Of a stretch of 64,000 nucleotides of DNA, positions 34,059-42,241 are shown piece by piece. The stretch comes from Blastomonas ursincola. GTDB taxonomy: Bacteria; Pseudomonadota; Alphaproteobacteria; Sphingomonadales; Sphingomonadaceae. A program made the translations under genes and the position numbers. Position 1 is the first letter of the stretch. Every line of letters begins with the position of its first letter. The notes below the pieces were generated by a model. It made no database searches. It was not told the origin of the DNA and worked only from the letters and a program-made list of their open reading frames with translations. Location of the stretch: contig NZ_VDES01000001.1 in NCBI RefSeq assembly GCF_013607875.1, forward strand, positions 538,316 through 602,315, read 5' to 3'.

Positions 34059-34573
34059 CGGCGGAGAACCAATCGTTCTCTGCCGTCCGAAAGCTCGATG
34101 CCTCCCACGACGTCGACGCGTTTGATTGCGGCAAGGAACCTCTGGATCGATTCCTCCAACGCCACGCTCTGGTCAACCAGAAAGCGGGCAGCGCTCAGAC
34201 CTATGTCGTCTGCCGCGAGGAGCAGCGTGTCGTGGGCTATTACAGCCTCGCGGTCGGCGCCGTCGAACATGCCGACGCGCCCAGTCGTGTCGGCAAAGGG
34301 CTTGCCCGCCATCCGATCCCGGTAATGCTCCTCGCGCGTCTTGCCATCGACCGATCCGAGCAGGGAAAGGGGCTGGGCAAGGCGTTGCTCAAGGATGCAC
34401 TGCTGCGCACAGGCCAAGCGGCGGACATTGCGGGTATCCGAGCGCTGCTCGTTCATGCCAAGGATGATGAAGCGCGCGCCTGGTACGAGCAGTTCGACTT
34501 CGAATCCAGTCCGACCGATCCCTATCACCTCTTCCTGCTGATGAAAGATCTGCGAGCGCTCCTCGGCGAATGA
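34055..34573 (+). CDS. GNAT acetyltransferase toxin (TacT/AtaT-like)
   Basis: A 172-aa GNAT protein. Toxins of this group acetylate charged tRNAs. The N-terminal LDASHDVDAFDCGKEPLDRF and YVVCREEQRVVGYYSLAVGA blocks are family hallmarks. The acetyl-CoA site is LARLAIDRSEQGKGLGKALL, and the active-site tyrosine region is ARAWYEQFDF. The GTG start overlaps the antitoxin stop. With the fused antitoxin it forms a type II module in the prophage early region. Confidence 0.9.
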   Translation: MTAENQSFSAVRKLDASHDVDAFDCGKEPLDRFLQRHALVNQKAGSAQTYVVCREEQRVVGYYSLAVGAVEHADAPSRVGKGLARHPIPVMLLARLAIDRSEQGKGLGKALLKDALLRTGQAADIAGIRALLVHAKDDEARAWYEQFDFESSPTDPYHLFLLMKDLRALLGE

Positions 34574-34957
34574 TCGCAAGCTCGCGAAGCGAAGCGGAAA
34601 GTGTCCGCGGGACACTTTTCGAAGAGACGAAAACCCCGGTTCTTGGGTAGATTCTGGCTATCCTCGGGAGAGGCGCGCGCGTCGCGGCCTTGGTCCCGCT
34701 TCCAGACGAGTTCGCGGGTCCTTCCTGGCGGAAATCCTATGCTGGCGGGCGAGGCGCGATGGATCGCCAGCGACAGGGCCGGATTTTTGGGAAGCCACCC
34801 GGCATCCGGATCCACGCAGATCCCGAGAAACCACCAACGAACACGCGCCTGATGGTCGGACGCCCGTTGCGCCCGCTGGACCCAGCACGGAGTCCAGCGC
34901 GGCTTCCGGAGTCCAGGACCACAGGTGTCCACTTCGATCCACGGACCCATCCGACCC
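34574..34957. other. Intergenic region without a supported gene
   Basis: About 380 bp. A plus-strand frame at 34690-34980 lacks a ribosome site and runs into the methylase start, so I left it out. A short inverted repeat (GTGTCC-GCG-GGACAC, 34601-34615) just after the toxin gene may be a terminator stem. Confidence 0.4.
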
Positions 34958-36286
34958 ATGACGCTGAGCTTCGCCCCTGAGCGGATCGAGACCTGGCCGC
35001 TTTCGCGCCTCCAGCCCTACGCCAAGAACGCGAAGGTGCACGGCGCGGACCAGGTCGCCAAGATTGCCGCCAGCATGGCCGAGTTCGGCTGGACCGTGCC
35101 CTGCCTCGTCGGCGAGGACGGGGAGCTGATCGCGGGCCACGGTCGCGTTCTGGCTGCCACGCAGCTTGGGCTGACCGAGGCACCGGTGATCGTGCTCGGT
35201 CATCTGACCGAGGCGCAGCGCCGGGCCTACCGCATCGCGGACAACAAGCTGACAGAACTCGGAAGCTGGGACGAGGCGTTGCTGTCCGCCGAGCTGCAGG
35301 GACTGCTGGCCGAGGACTTCGATCTGTCGCTGGTCGGATTCTCCGACGGCGAACTCGACAAGCTCCTCGCGCTCGACCCGGACGCAGACGATGAAGACGG
35401 CAGGGCTGGCGGCTCGGTTCCGCCCGTGACCATCCCCGAGCCGCCGCGCAATCCGGCCTCCCGCACGGGCGATCTCTGGCTCCTCGGCGATCACCGGCTG
35501 CTCTGCGGTGACGCCACCAACCACGAGGATGTACGCCGTCTGATGAACGGCGAGCGTGCGGTCCTGTTCGCCACCGACCCGCCGTATCTCGTGGACTACG
35601 ACGGCTCGAACCACCCGACGCGGAACAAGGATTGGAGCCAATCCTACGGCGTCACCTGGGACGACAGTTCGCAGGGCGAGGAGCTTTACGACGGCTTCAT
35701 CGCCGCGGCCGTGGCCGAGGCGATCACCGAGGACGCCGCCTGGTATTGCTGGCACGCGTCCCGCCGCCAAGCGATGCTGGAGGCTTGCTGGGAGAAGGCC
35801 GGCGCCTTCGTCCATCAGCAGATCATCTGGGTAAAGGACCGCGGCGTCCTGACCCGGTCCCATTACCTTTGGAAGCACGAGCCCTGCCTCATGGGCTGGC
35901 GCCGCCCGAACCGTCCGCCGAAGGTCGCCGAGGAGACGCTGCCCTCGACGTGGGAAATGCCGTCCTTCGCCAAGGATGAGCGCCCCGACCACCCGACGCC
36001 GAAACCGCTCGATGCCTTCGGGATACCGATGCGCCAGCATGTGGCGCGGGGCGGGCTCTGCTACGAGCCATTCTCTGGCTCCGGCTCGCAGATCATGGCG
36101 GGCGAGGCCAACGGGCGCCGCGTCTTCGCTATGGAGATCAGCCCGGCCTATGTCGATGTCGCTGTGGAGCGCTGGCAGGCGGATACTGGGCGCAATGCGA
36201 TCCTTGATGGCGACGGCCGGACCTTCGCCGAGGTGAAGGCCGAGTGGTTGGGCGAGACGGCGTCTGCGCCCCAGAGAACGGTGTGA
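34958..36286 (+). CDS. ParB-domain DNA methyltransferase
   Basis: A 442-aa protein fusing a ParB/sulfiredoxin-like N-terminal domain (GELIAGHGRVLAA, residues 56-68) to an N4/N6 amino-methyltransferase. The catalytic TDPPYLVDY is at 207-215 and the SAM-binding EPFSGSGSQIM near 369. Such orphan phage methylases protect phage DNA from restriction. No restriction gene is adjacent. Confidence 0.92.
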   Translation: MTLSFAPERIETWPLSRLQPYAKNAKVHGADQVAKIAASMAEFGWTVPCLVGEDGELIAGHGRVLAATQLGLTEAPVIVLGHLTEAQRRAYRIADNKLTELGSWDEALLSAELQGLLAEDFDLSLVGFSDGELDKLLALDPDADDEDGRAGGSVPPVTIPEPPRNPASRTGDLWLLGDHRLLCGDATNHEDVRRLMNGERAVLFATDPPYLVDYDGSNHPTRNKDWSQSYGVTWDDSSQGEELYDGFIAAAVAEAITEDAAWYCWHASRRQAMLEACWEKAGAFVHQQIIWVKDRGVLTRSHYLWKHEPCLMGWRRPNRPPKVAEETLPSTWEMPSFAKDERPDHPTPKPLDAFGIPMRQHVARGGLCYEPFSGSGSQIMAGEANGRRVFAMEISPAYVDVAVERWQADTGRNAILDGDGRTFAEVKAEWLGETASAPQRTV

Positions 36287-36288
36287 AG

Positions 36289-36738
36289 ATGTGGTCGATT
36301 CATGCGGTTGCCGAAGCCTGCGCCATGACGACTGGCGAACTGAGCCAGTGGATTTCGCGCGGTCACTACCGGCCCTCCGAGGGGGTTCGACCCGGCCAGC
36401 GACGGTGGTTCGATTGGCGCGACCTCGCATGCCTCGCGGTCATCAACGCGCTTCGGAAGCACTCTCTGTCGATCAACGCGATGAGTTTGATTGCTGGCGA
36501 CCTGCGCGAATATCTCGCTGAGATGGACAAGATCCCTGACTCCTCGGGGCTCCTCTTATGCGCGAGTTGGGACGAGCGCCAACCCGGTCAGACAATCGGG
36601 CTAATGTCCGAAACGGAACTCTGCCGGCTGCTCAGGTCCCATCCCGAGACGGTGATTGTCGTGGATGTAGCTGCCGTATATCACTCGGCTCTCGCGAAAC
36701 TTCCCTCCGAGGTCATCTCGCGAGGTGCCAGACCGTGA
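36289..36738 (+). CDS. MerR-like HTH phage protein
   Basis: A 149-aa protein starting at the ATG 3 nt after the methylase. The N-terminal winged HTH reads IHAVAEACAMTTGELSQWIS and RRWFDWRDLACLAVINAL. The C-terminal domain is not recognised. Its GTGA overlap with the next gene couples them. Possibly a regulator of the late operon. Confidence 0.65.
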   Translation: MWSIHAVAEACAMTTGELSQWISRGHYRPSEGVRPGQRRWFDWRDLACLAVINALRKHSLSINAMSLIAGDLREYLAEMDKIPDSSGLLLCASWDERQPGQTIGLMSETELCRLLRSHPETVIVVDVAAVYHSALAKLPSEVISRGARP

Positions 36739-36959
36739 AACAGAGCCGCGCCATGTCTCTCGTCGAGTCCCTTGCCAATGTCGCCGTCGGCTACGGTGTG
36801 GCGGTGGCGACTCAGATCCTGATCTTCCCAATCTTCGGACTGCACACCACACTGGGGCAGAATCTCATGATGGGAGCCATCTTCACGGTGGTCAGCATCG
36901 GACGTTCCTACGCGCTGCGTCGGCTGTTCGAGGAAATCCGGTTGCGCCATGCCAGATGA
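36735..36959 (+). CDS. DUF7220 family small membrane protein
   Basis: A 74-aa protein with GTG start. The pattern MSLVESLANVAVGYGVAVA, LIFPIFGLHTT and IFTVVSIGRSYALRRLFE is a well-conserved small membrane protein of phages in this group. It has two hydrophobic segments. Function unknown. Confidence 0.8.
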   Translation: MKQSRAMSLVESLANVAVGYGVAVATQILIFPIFGLHTTLGQNLMMGAIFTVVSIGRSYALRRLFEEIRLRHAR

Positions 36960-36962
36960 AAA

Positions 36963-36985
36963 CCGCCGCCCGGGTCGGGCGGCGG
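36963..36985. terminator. Hairpin between convergent genes
   Basis: CCGCCGCCCG-GGT-CGGGCGGCGG, a perfect 10-bp stem without a clear T run. It lies between the plus-strand gene ending at 36959 and the minus-strand gene ending at 37012, fitting a bidirectional terminator. Confidence 0.65.
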
Positions 36986-37011
36986 CATCGGGTCTGGAAA
37001 ACGTCGTGTCT

Positions 37012-37557
37012 TCACGCCGGCGGGAGGCTGTACACCCGCCCGCGGCCCTCAATCTTCTCGGAGGTCACTTCGAGACCAAGCTTTTTCTTGAGAGGGCCCG
37101 CCATCGCGCCGCGCACCGTGTGTGGCTGCCAGCCGGTGGCCGCGACAATCTCAGCGATGGTGGCGCCATCCGGCGCGCGGAGCATGGCGATCAGCGCGGC
37201 CTGCTTGGTGCCCTCGCGCGGCGTGCGCGTCGTGGGCGCAGCCCTCGGCTGACTGGGGGTGCCCGGCGCACCCTCAGGCGCGGTGTTCGCATCCTTGGGC
37301 TCGACGCCGATGGCGGCGAGGCCTGCGTCGGTCGCCACCAGCGTGGTGCCGTGACCGTCCCCGGTCTCGCGCCAGACAAGTTCGCCCTTGCGGATGTTGG
37401 CATCGACTTCCTCGATGAAGCCTTTGGCGATCATCGTCTCCACCACCTTGGTGGCGGCGCCTCCGCGCAGGGAACCGGGAAGCGGCAGGACATTGTGACT
37501 GTCGCGTTGAGCGGCGGCGCTGAGAATTACGGCTTGCGTGTCGGTGAGCTTGGTCAT
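37012..37557 (-). CDS. DUF3489 domain-containing protein
   Basis: A 181-aa protein. The N-terminal part (LTDTQAVILSAAAQRD, LPGSLRGGAATKVVETMIAKG) and the C-terminal winged helix (TKQAALIAMLRAPDGATIAE, TGWQPHTVRGAMAGPLKKKL) match DUF3489 proteins. These are common in phages and alphaproteobacterial genomes and are probably DNA-binding. An Ala/Pro-rich linker joins the halves. It is transcribed against the late genes. Confidence 0.85.
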   Translation of the reverse strand: MTKLTDTQAVILSAAAQRDSHNVLPLPGSLRGGAATKVVETMIAKGFIEEVDANIRKGELVWRETGDGHGTTLVATDAGLAAIGVEPKDANTAPEGAPGTPSQPRAAPTTRTPREGTKQAALIAMLRAPDGATIAEIVAATGWQPHTVRGAMAGPLKKKLGLEVTSEKIEGRGRVYSLPPA

Positions 37558-37655
37558 GGGGTCGTCTCCTTGGATTGAACCGCGACCGTCGCGGCCCTTC
37601 TACGACCCCAAGCCGCGCGGCACGGCGCGGCCGGAGTTCAGGCAGGCGCAGGATT

Positions 37656-37880
37656 TCACCCGGCGTGCTCGCCCTTGCGGAACGCCATGTCGGTGATCTC
37701 GCGCAGCTTGTCGCGGTAGTGGCTCAGGGAGCCGACATGGCCCCAGTTGATCTCGTCGGGATTGGTCTCGAAATGGTCGTCGCTGAGCGCCTTGAGGCGT
37801 TCCAGCATGCTGTCGACCTCCAGCTTGGCGGCGATGAAGGCGTCGAGTGCCTTCGAGTTGTCGGTGGCGCGTCGGGTCAT
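37656..37880 (-). CDS. Small conserved phage protein
   Basis: A 74-aa acidic helical protein (LDAFIAAKLEVDSMLERLKA, SDDHFETNPDEINWGHVGSL). Its position with the DUF3489 gene, 98 bp apart on the minus strand, recurs in similar prophages to my recollection. An AGGAGC site precedes the ATG. Function unknown. Confidence 0.65.
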   Translation of the reverse strand: MTRRATDNSKALDAFIAAKLEVDSMLERLKALSDDHFETNPDEINWGHVGSLSHYRDKLREITDMAFRKGEHAG

Positions 37881-37994
37881 CTCTGTGGCTCCTCGTGGCG
37901 AGTTGCAGCGTGGTCTTGAAAGCCACGTTCGCTCTGTCCGAACCGCTTATCAACTCGATAAGCACCTGGATCGCAACAATAATCGGAGAACGCC

Positions 37995-38555
37995 ATGCAG
38001 GGGCTGAGCGAGCGCCAGTACGCCGCGCGCGTCGGTCTATCGCGGGGCGCGATCCAGAAGGCGAAGGCGGCGGGACGGCTGGTCCTCCATGAGGATGGCA
38101 GCATCGACGCAGAGGCGAGCGATGCACGCCGGGCGGCGATGACGGACCCGTCGAAGTCCCGGCGCACCACGGCATCCAAGCTCAAGCCGGTCCCCGACGC
38201 GGCCGTGTCCGCCGTTGGCGACACTCTGCGGGAACAAGGGCTTGCCGCGCCGCCCATCGGCAGCGGCACGACCTTCCTGCAGGCCAAGACCGCGAATGAG
38301 GTGCTGAAGGCCCAGGAGCGGCGCATCCGGCTTCAGAAGCTCAAGGGAGAACTCGTCGACCGCGCCCGGGCGGTTGCGGTCGTGTTCCGGCTGGCACGCG
38401 AGGAGCGCGATGCCTGGGTGAACTGGCCGGCGCGCGCGGCGGCGCTGATGGCGGCCGAACTCGGCGTCGAGGCGGCCGCCATGCAGAAGGCCTTGGAGAA
38501 ACATGTACGCGCCCACCTCGACGAACTCGCCGAGGTCCGGCCCGAATTCCGGTGA
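37995..38555 (+). CDS. Terminase small subunit-like protein
   Basis: A 186-aa protein with an N-terminal HTH (LSERQYAARVGLSRGAIQKA) and a helical C-terminal half (ANEVLKAQERRIRLQKLKGE, LEKHVRAHLDELAEV), like Nu1-type small terminases. It would recognise the packaging start site and recruit the large subunit. It overlaps the GpA-type gene by 53 nt. Confidence 0.78.
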   Translation: MQGLSERQYAARVGLSRGAIQKAKAAGRLVLHEDGSIDAEASDARRAAMTDPSKSRRTTASKLKPVPDAAVSAVGDTLREQGLAAPPIGSGTTFLQAKTANEVLKAQERRIRLQKLKGELVDRARAVAVVFRLAREERDAWVNWPARAAALMAAELGVEAAAMQKALEKHVRAHLDELAEVRPEFR

Positions 38556-40506
38556 CGAATATGACCTGAGGGATTTCGAAGGCGCTGCTGAGATCCTGCG
38601 CGCCTGGGGCAACGGGATCCGACCGGATCCCGACCTCACCGTCTCGGAATGGGCGGACCGGCACCGGATGTTGGCGTCCCGCGCCTCGGCCGAACCGGGG
38701 CGCTACCGCACGATGCGAACGCCCTACATGCGCGAGATCATGGACCGGCTGTCGCCCGGCGACGCGGCGCAACGGATCGTGTTCATGAAAGCCGCGCAGG
38801 TCGGGGCGACGGAAGCCGGCAACAACTGGATCGGCTTCGCGATCCACCAGGCGCCGGGCCCCATGCTCGCGGTCCAGCCAACCGTGGAACTGGCCAAGCG
38901 CAACTCGCGCCAGCGCATCGATCCGCTGATCGACGAGAGCCCGGAGCTGCGGGAGCGGGTCAAACCGGCCCGATCCCGCGATGCTGGGAACACGATGCTG
39001 TCCAAGGAATTCGCGGGCGGCATACTGATCATGACCGGCGCGAACTCGGCGGTCGGGCTGCGCTCGACCCCGGCGCGCTACATCTTCCTCGATGAGGTCG
39101 ATGCCTATCCGGCTTCGGCCGACGAGGAAGGCGACCCGGTGACCCTGGCCGAGGCGCGGTCGCTGACCTTTGCCCATCGGCGCAAGGTGTTTCTGGTCTC
39201 GACGCCGACGATCCGGGGGCTCAGCCGCATCGAGCGCGAGTTCGAGGCGTCCGACCAGCGGCGCTACTTCGTGCCGTGCCCGCATTGCGGGGCGATGCAG
39301 TGGCTGAAGTTCGATCGGCTGCGCTGGCAGAAGGGCAAGCCGGAGACGGCGGAGTATCTCTGCGAGAGCTGCGATCAGCCCATCGCGGAGCACCACAAGA
39401 CGGCGATGCTGGACGGCGGCGAATGGCGGGCGACCGCCACGGCCGCTGATCCCACGACGGTCGGCTACCACCTCTCGGCGCTCTATTCGCCGGTGGGCTG
39501 GCTCAGCTGGTCCCGGATCGCGCGCAGCTGGGAGGCGGCCCAAGGCTCCGACGAGGCGATCAAGGCGTTCCGCAACACTATCCTCGGCGAGACATGGATC
39601 GAAACCGGAGAGGCGCCGGACTGGCAGCGGCTCTACGATCGCCGCGAGGCGTGGCAGCCAGGCACGGTGCCAGCGGGGGGGCTGTTCTTGACGGCGGGCG
39701 CGGATGTCCAGAAGGACCGGATCGAGGTCGATGTCTGGGCCTGGGGCCGAGGGCTTGAAAGCTGGCTCGTCGATCACGTGCGTGTAGAGGGCGGGCCGGA
39801 CCGGCATGATGCTTGGGACCAATTGACGGCACTCCTCGACCGGTCGTGGCCGCATGAAAACGGTGCGCACCTTCGGATCGCGCGGCTCGCCATCGACACG
39901 GGCTACGAAGCCCCGGCCATCTACGCCTGGTCGCGCAAAGTCGGCTTTGCACAGGTCGCGCCAGTCAAGGGGCTCGAAGGCTTCAATCGCTCCAGTCCGG
40001 TCTCCGGCCCCACTTTCGTGGATGCGACCGAGGGCGGGAAGCGCCTGCGTCGCGGCGCCCGACTCTGGACGGTGGCCGTCTCGACCTTCAAGGCCGAAAC
40101 CTACCGCTTCCTGCGGCTGGAGCGTCCGACGGCCGAGGAGCGTGCCGAGGGCGCGGCGTTCCCGCCCGGCACGATCCACCTGCCGACATGGGTCGAGAGC
40201 GAGTGGCTGAAGCAGGTCGTGGCTGAACAGCTTGTGACGGTGCGCACGAAGCGCGGCTTCGCGAAGCTCGAATGGCAGAAGCTGCGCGAGCGCAACGAGG
40301 CACTCGATTGCCGGGTCTACGCCCGCGCGGCCGCCTGGATCGCGGGCGCCGACCGCTGGACGCAAGAGAAATGGCGTGACCTCGAAGACCAGCTCGGGGC
40401 GGCCCCTACCGACAGCGATCCCGCCGGGCAGATCCACAGGCCGGGACAGGTGCCCCAAGGCAAGCGCCGTTCCGACTGGATCGGGCGGCGGGAAGGATGG
40501 TTCTGA
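38503..40506 (+). CDS. Terminase large subunit, lambda GpA family
   Basis: A 667-aa packaging ATPase and nuclease. The ATP site reads MKAAQVGATEAG near 95-106 and the Walker B-like YIFLDEVDAYP follows. A zinc-like pair (CPHCG, CESC) lies in the middle, and the nuclease domain begins at TAGADVQKDRIEV near 397. The first 25 residues overlap the small subunit gene; a later start is possible. Confidence 0.95.
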   Translation: MYAPTSTNSPRSGPNSGDEYDLRDFEGAAEILRAWGNGIRPDPDLTVSEWADRHRMLASRASAEPGRYRTMRTPYMREIMDRLSPGDAAQRIVFMKAAQVGATEAGNNWIGFAIHQAPGPMLAVQPTVELAKRNSRQRIDPLIDESPELRERVKPARSRDAGNTMLSKEFAGGILIMTGANSAVGLRSTPARYIFLDEVDAYPASADEEGDPVTLAEARSLTFAHRRKVFLVSTPTIRGLSRIEREFEASDQRRYFVPCPHCGAMQWLKFDRLRWQKGKPETAEYLCESCDQPIAEHHKTAMLDGGEWRATATAADPTTVGYHLSALYSPVGWLSWSRIARSWEAAQGSDEAIKAFRNTILGETWIETGEAPDWQRLYDRREAWQPGTVPAGGLFLTAGADVQKDRIEVDVWAWGRGLESWLVDHVRVEGGPDRHDAWDQLTALLDRSWPHENGAHLRIARLAIDTGYEAPAIYAWSRKVGFAQVAPVKGLEGFNRSSPVSGPTFVDATEGGKRLRRGARLWTVAVSTFKAETYRFLRLERPTAEERAEGAAFPPGTIHLPTWVESEWLKQVVAEQLVTVRTKRGFAKLEWQKLRERNEALDCRVYARAAAWIAGADRWTQEKWRDLEDQLGAAPTDSDPAGQIHRPGQVPQGKRRSDWIGRREGWF

Positions 40507-40507
40507 G

Positions 40508-40717
40508 ATGACCGACTGGACCGAAACCGAGCTCTCGGCACTGCGCCGGGCCTATGCCAGCGGCACGACCCGCGTCAGCTATGACGGCAAGTCCGTCGAC
40601 TACGGCTCGGCGGAGGATCTGCTCGCCCGCATCCGCACCATCGAGCGTGCGATTGCCAGTGTGGGCCGGCCGCTTCCGGTCGCCGGGCTCGCGGGCTTCT
40701 CGCGCGGGGATCGCTGA
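40508..40717 (+). CDS. gpW-like head-tail joining protein
   Basis: A 69-aa protein (DWTETELSALRRAYASGT, YGSAEDLLARIRTIERAI) typical of the gpW family that sits between terminase and portal in lambda-like head operons. It starts right after the GpA stop and its last base is shared with the portal start. Confidence 0.88.
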   Translation: MTDWTETELSALRRAYASGTTRVSYDGKSVDYGSAEDLLARIRTIERAIASVGRPLPVAGLAGFSRGDR

Positions 40718-42237
40718 TGGCGGCGAACTGGTTCGACCGCGCCATCGCTTCGGTCGCCCCTCGGGCCGCCGCGCGGCGTGTCCTGGCGCGACAGGCGTTC
40801 GAGACGCTCGCGCGCGGCTACGAAGGCGCCGCGCGAGGACGCCGCACGGAGGGCTGGCGTGCCCCGGGATCCTCGGCTGACACCGAGATCGGCGTGGCCG
40901 GGGCACTCTTGCGTGATCGGATGCGCGATCTCGTCCGCAACAACCCGCATGCAGCCAAGGCGGTGGCGGTGCTGGTGAACAACATCATTGGCTCAGGGCT
41001 AATGCCGCGTGCCGCCAGTGGGGACGAGGCGCTGGACCGCCGCGTCGACGCCCTGTTCGAGCACTGGACAGCGGAATGCGACGCCGATGGCCAGCTCGAC
41101 TTCTACGGGCTTCAGACGCTGATCTGCCGTGAGATGGTCGAGGCCGGCGAAGTGCTGGTGCGCCGTCGCCTGCGGCGCGCGGCGGACGGCCTTGCCGTCC
41201 CGCTGCAATTGCAGGTGCTGGAGGCCGACTTCCTCGACGCCACCAAATCCGGTGCGCTTGGCGCCGGACGGCTGGTGCAGGGAATCGAGTTCGATCCGCT
41301 CGGCAAGCGCAAGGCCTACTGGCTCCACGCCGAGCATCCTGGCGACGCCTATGGCGCCCTGCAAAACGGCCTGCAGAGCCGGCCGGTCCCGGCGAGCGAG
41401 ATCGCGCATGTCTATGAGAAGCAGCGCACGCAGGCGCGCGGCGTTCCCTGGGGCGCGCCGGTCATCCGCGCCCTTCGTGATCTCGACGATTACGAGGTGG
41501 CCGAGATCGTTCGCAAGAAGACCGAGGCTTGCGTCACCGCCATCGTCTTCGGCGACGACGAGGCGCAGCAGGGCATCGCCCCGGCGGTGGTCGACGCCGA
41601 CGGCAACCGGGTCGAGCAGTTCGAACCAGGACTGATCGCCTATGCCCGCGGCGGAAAGGACATCCGCTTCAACCAGCCGGCCGCCACCGGCGGCTATGGC
41701 GAGTACAAGCGCGCGAGCCTGCATACCATTTCGGCCGGGTTCCGGGTGCCCTACGAGCTACTCACCGGCGATCTCAGCCAGGTGAACTACTCCTCCATTC
41801 GGGCGGGGCTCGTCGAGTTCCGCCGAATGATCGACGCTGTCCAGTGGCAGCTCTTCATTCCGATGCTCTGCACCCCGGTCTGGCGCTGGTTCACCGAGGC
41901 CGCGTGGGCCGCAGGACAGATCCCGACACCGGACGTGCCGGCCGAATGGTCGCCGCCCAAGTTCGAGGCGGTCGACCCGCAGAAGGACGCGATGGCGAAC
42001 CTTCTGGCGATCCGCTCGGGAACGATGACACTGGCCGAGGTGATCGCCCGGCAGGGCCGCAATCCCGACGCCGTGCTGGCGGAGATCGCCGTGACGAACG
42101 CCAAGCTCGACGCCCTCGGGCTCGTGCTCGACAGCGACCCCCGCCGCGTAACCAAGACCGGCAGCGCGCAAGCGAGCGACCCGGCAACCGATCCGGAACC
42201 CGACCCGGGGCAGCCGGACACCGCCCAACAGGACTGA
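40717..42237 (+). CDS. Phage portal protein, lambda gpB family
   Basis: A 506-aa portal subunit with RDLVRNNPHAAKAVAVLVNN, MVEAGEVLVRRRL, LQLQVLEADFLD, HVYEKQRTQARGVPWGAPV and LLTGDLSQVNYSSIRAGLVE, the signature of this family. The disordered C-terminal tail is rich in Asp/Pro. Confidence 0.95.
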   Translation: MAANWFDRAIASVAPRAAARRVLARQAFETLARGYEGAARGRRTEGWRAPGSSADTEIGVAGALLRDRMRDLVRNNPHAAKAVAVLVNNIIGSGLMPRAASGDEALDRRVDALFEHWTAECDADGQLDFYGLQTLICREMVEAGEVLVRRRLRRAADGLAVPLQLQVLEADFLDATKSGALGAGRLVQGIEFDPLGKRKAYWLHAEHPGDAYGALQNGLQSRPVPASEIAHVYEKQRTQARGVPWGAPVIRALRDLDDYEVAEIVRKKTEACVTAIVFGDDEAQQGIAPAVVDADGNRVEQFEPGLIAYARGGKDIRFNQPAATGGYGEYKRASLHTISAGFRVPYELLTGDLSQVNYSSIRAGLVEFRRMIDAVQWQLFIPMLCTPVWRWFTEAAWAAGQIPTPDVPAEWSPPKFEAVDPQKDAMANLLAIRSGTMTLAEVIARQGRNPDAVLAEIAVTNAKLDALGLVLDSDPRRVTKTGSAQASDPATDPEPDPGQPDTAQQD

Positions 42238-42241
42238 CTTC

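Noticed and set aside
34690-34980. 96-codon plus-strand frame before the methyltransferase
   Set aside because: No ribosome site, low-complexity Pro/Arg content and overlap with the methyltransferase start.
38341-40458. 705-codon open frame on the minus strand
   Set aside because: Complement of the GpA terminase gene, whose motifs are unambiguous.
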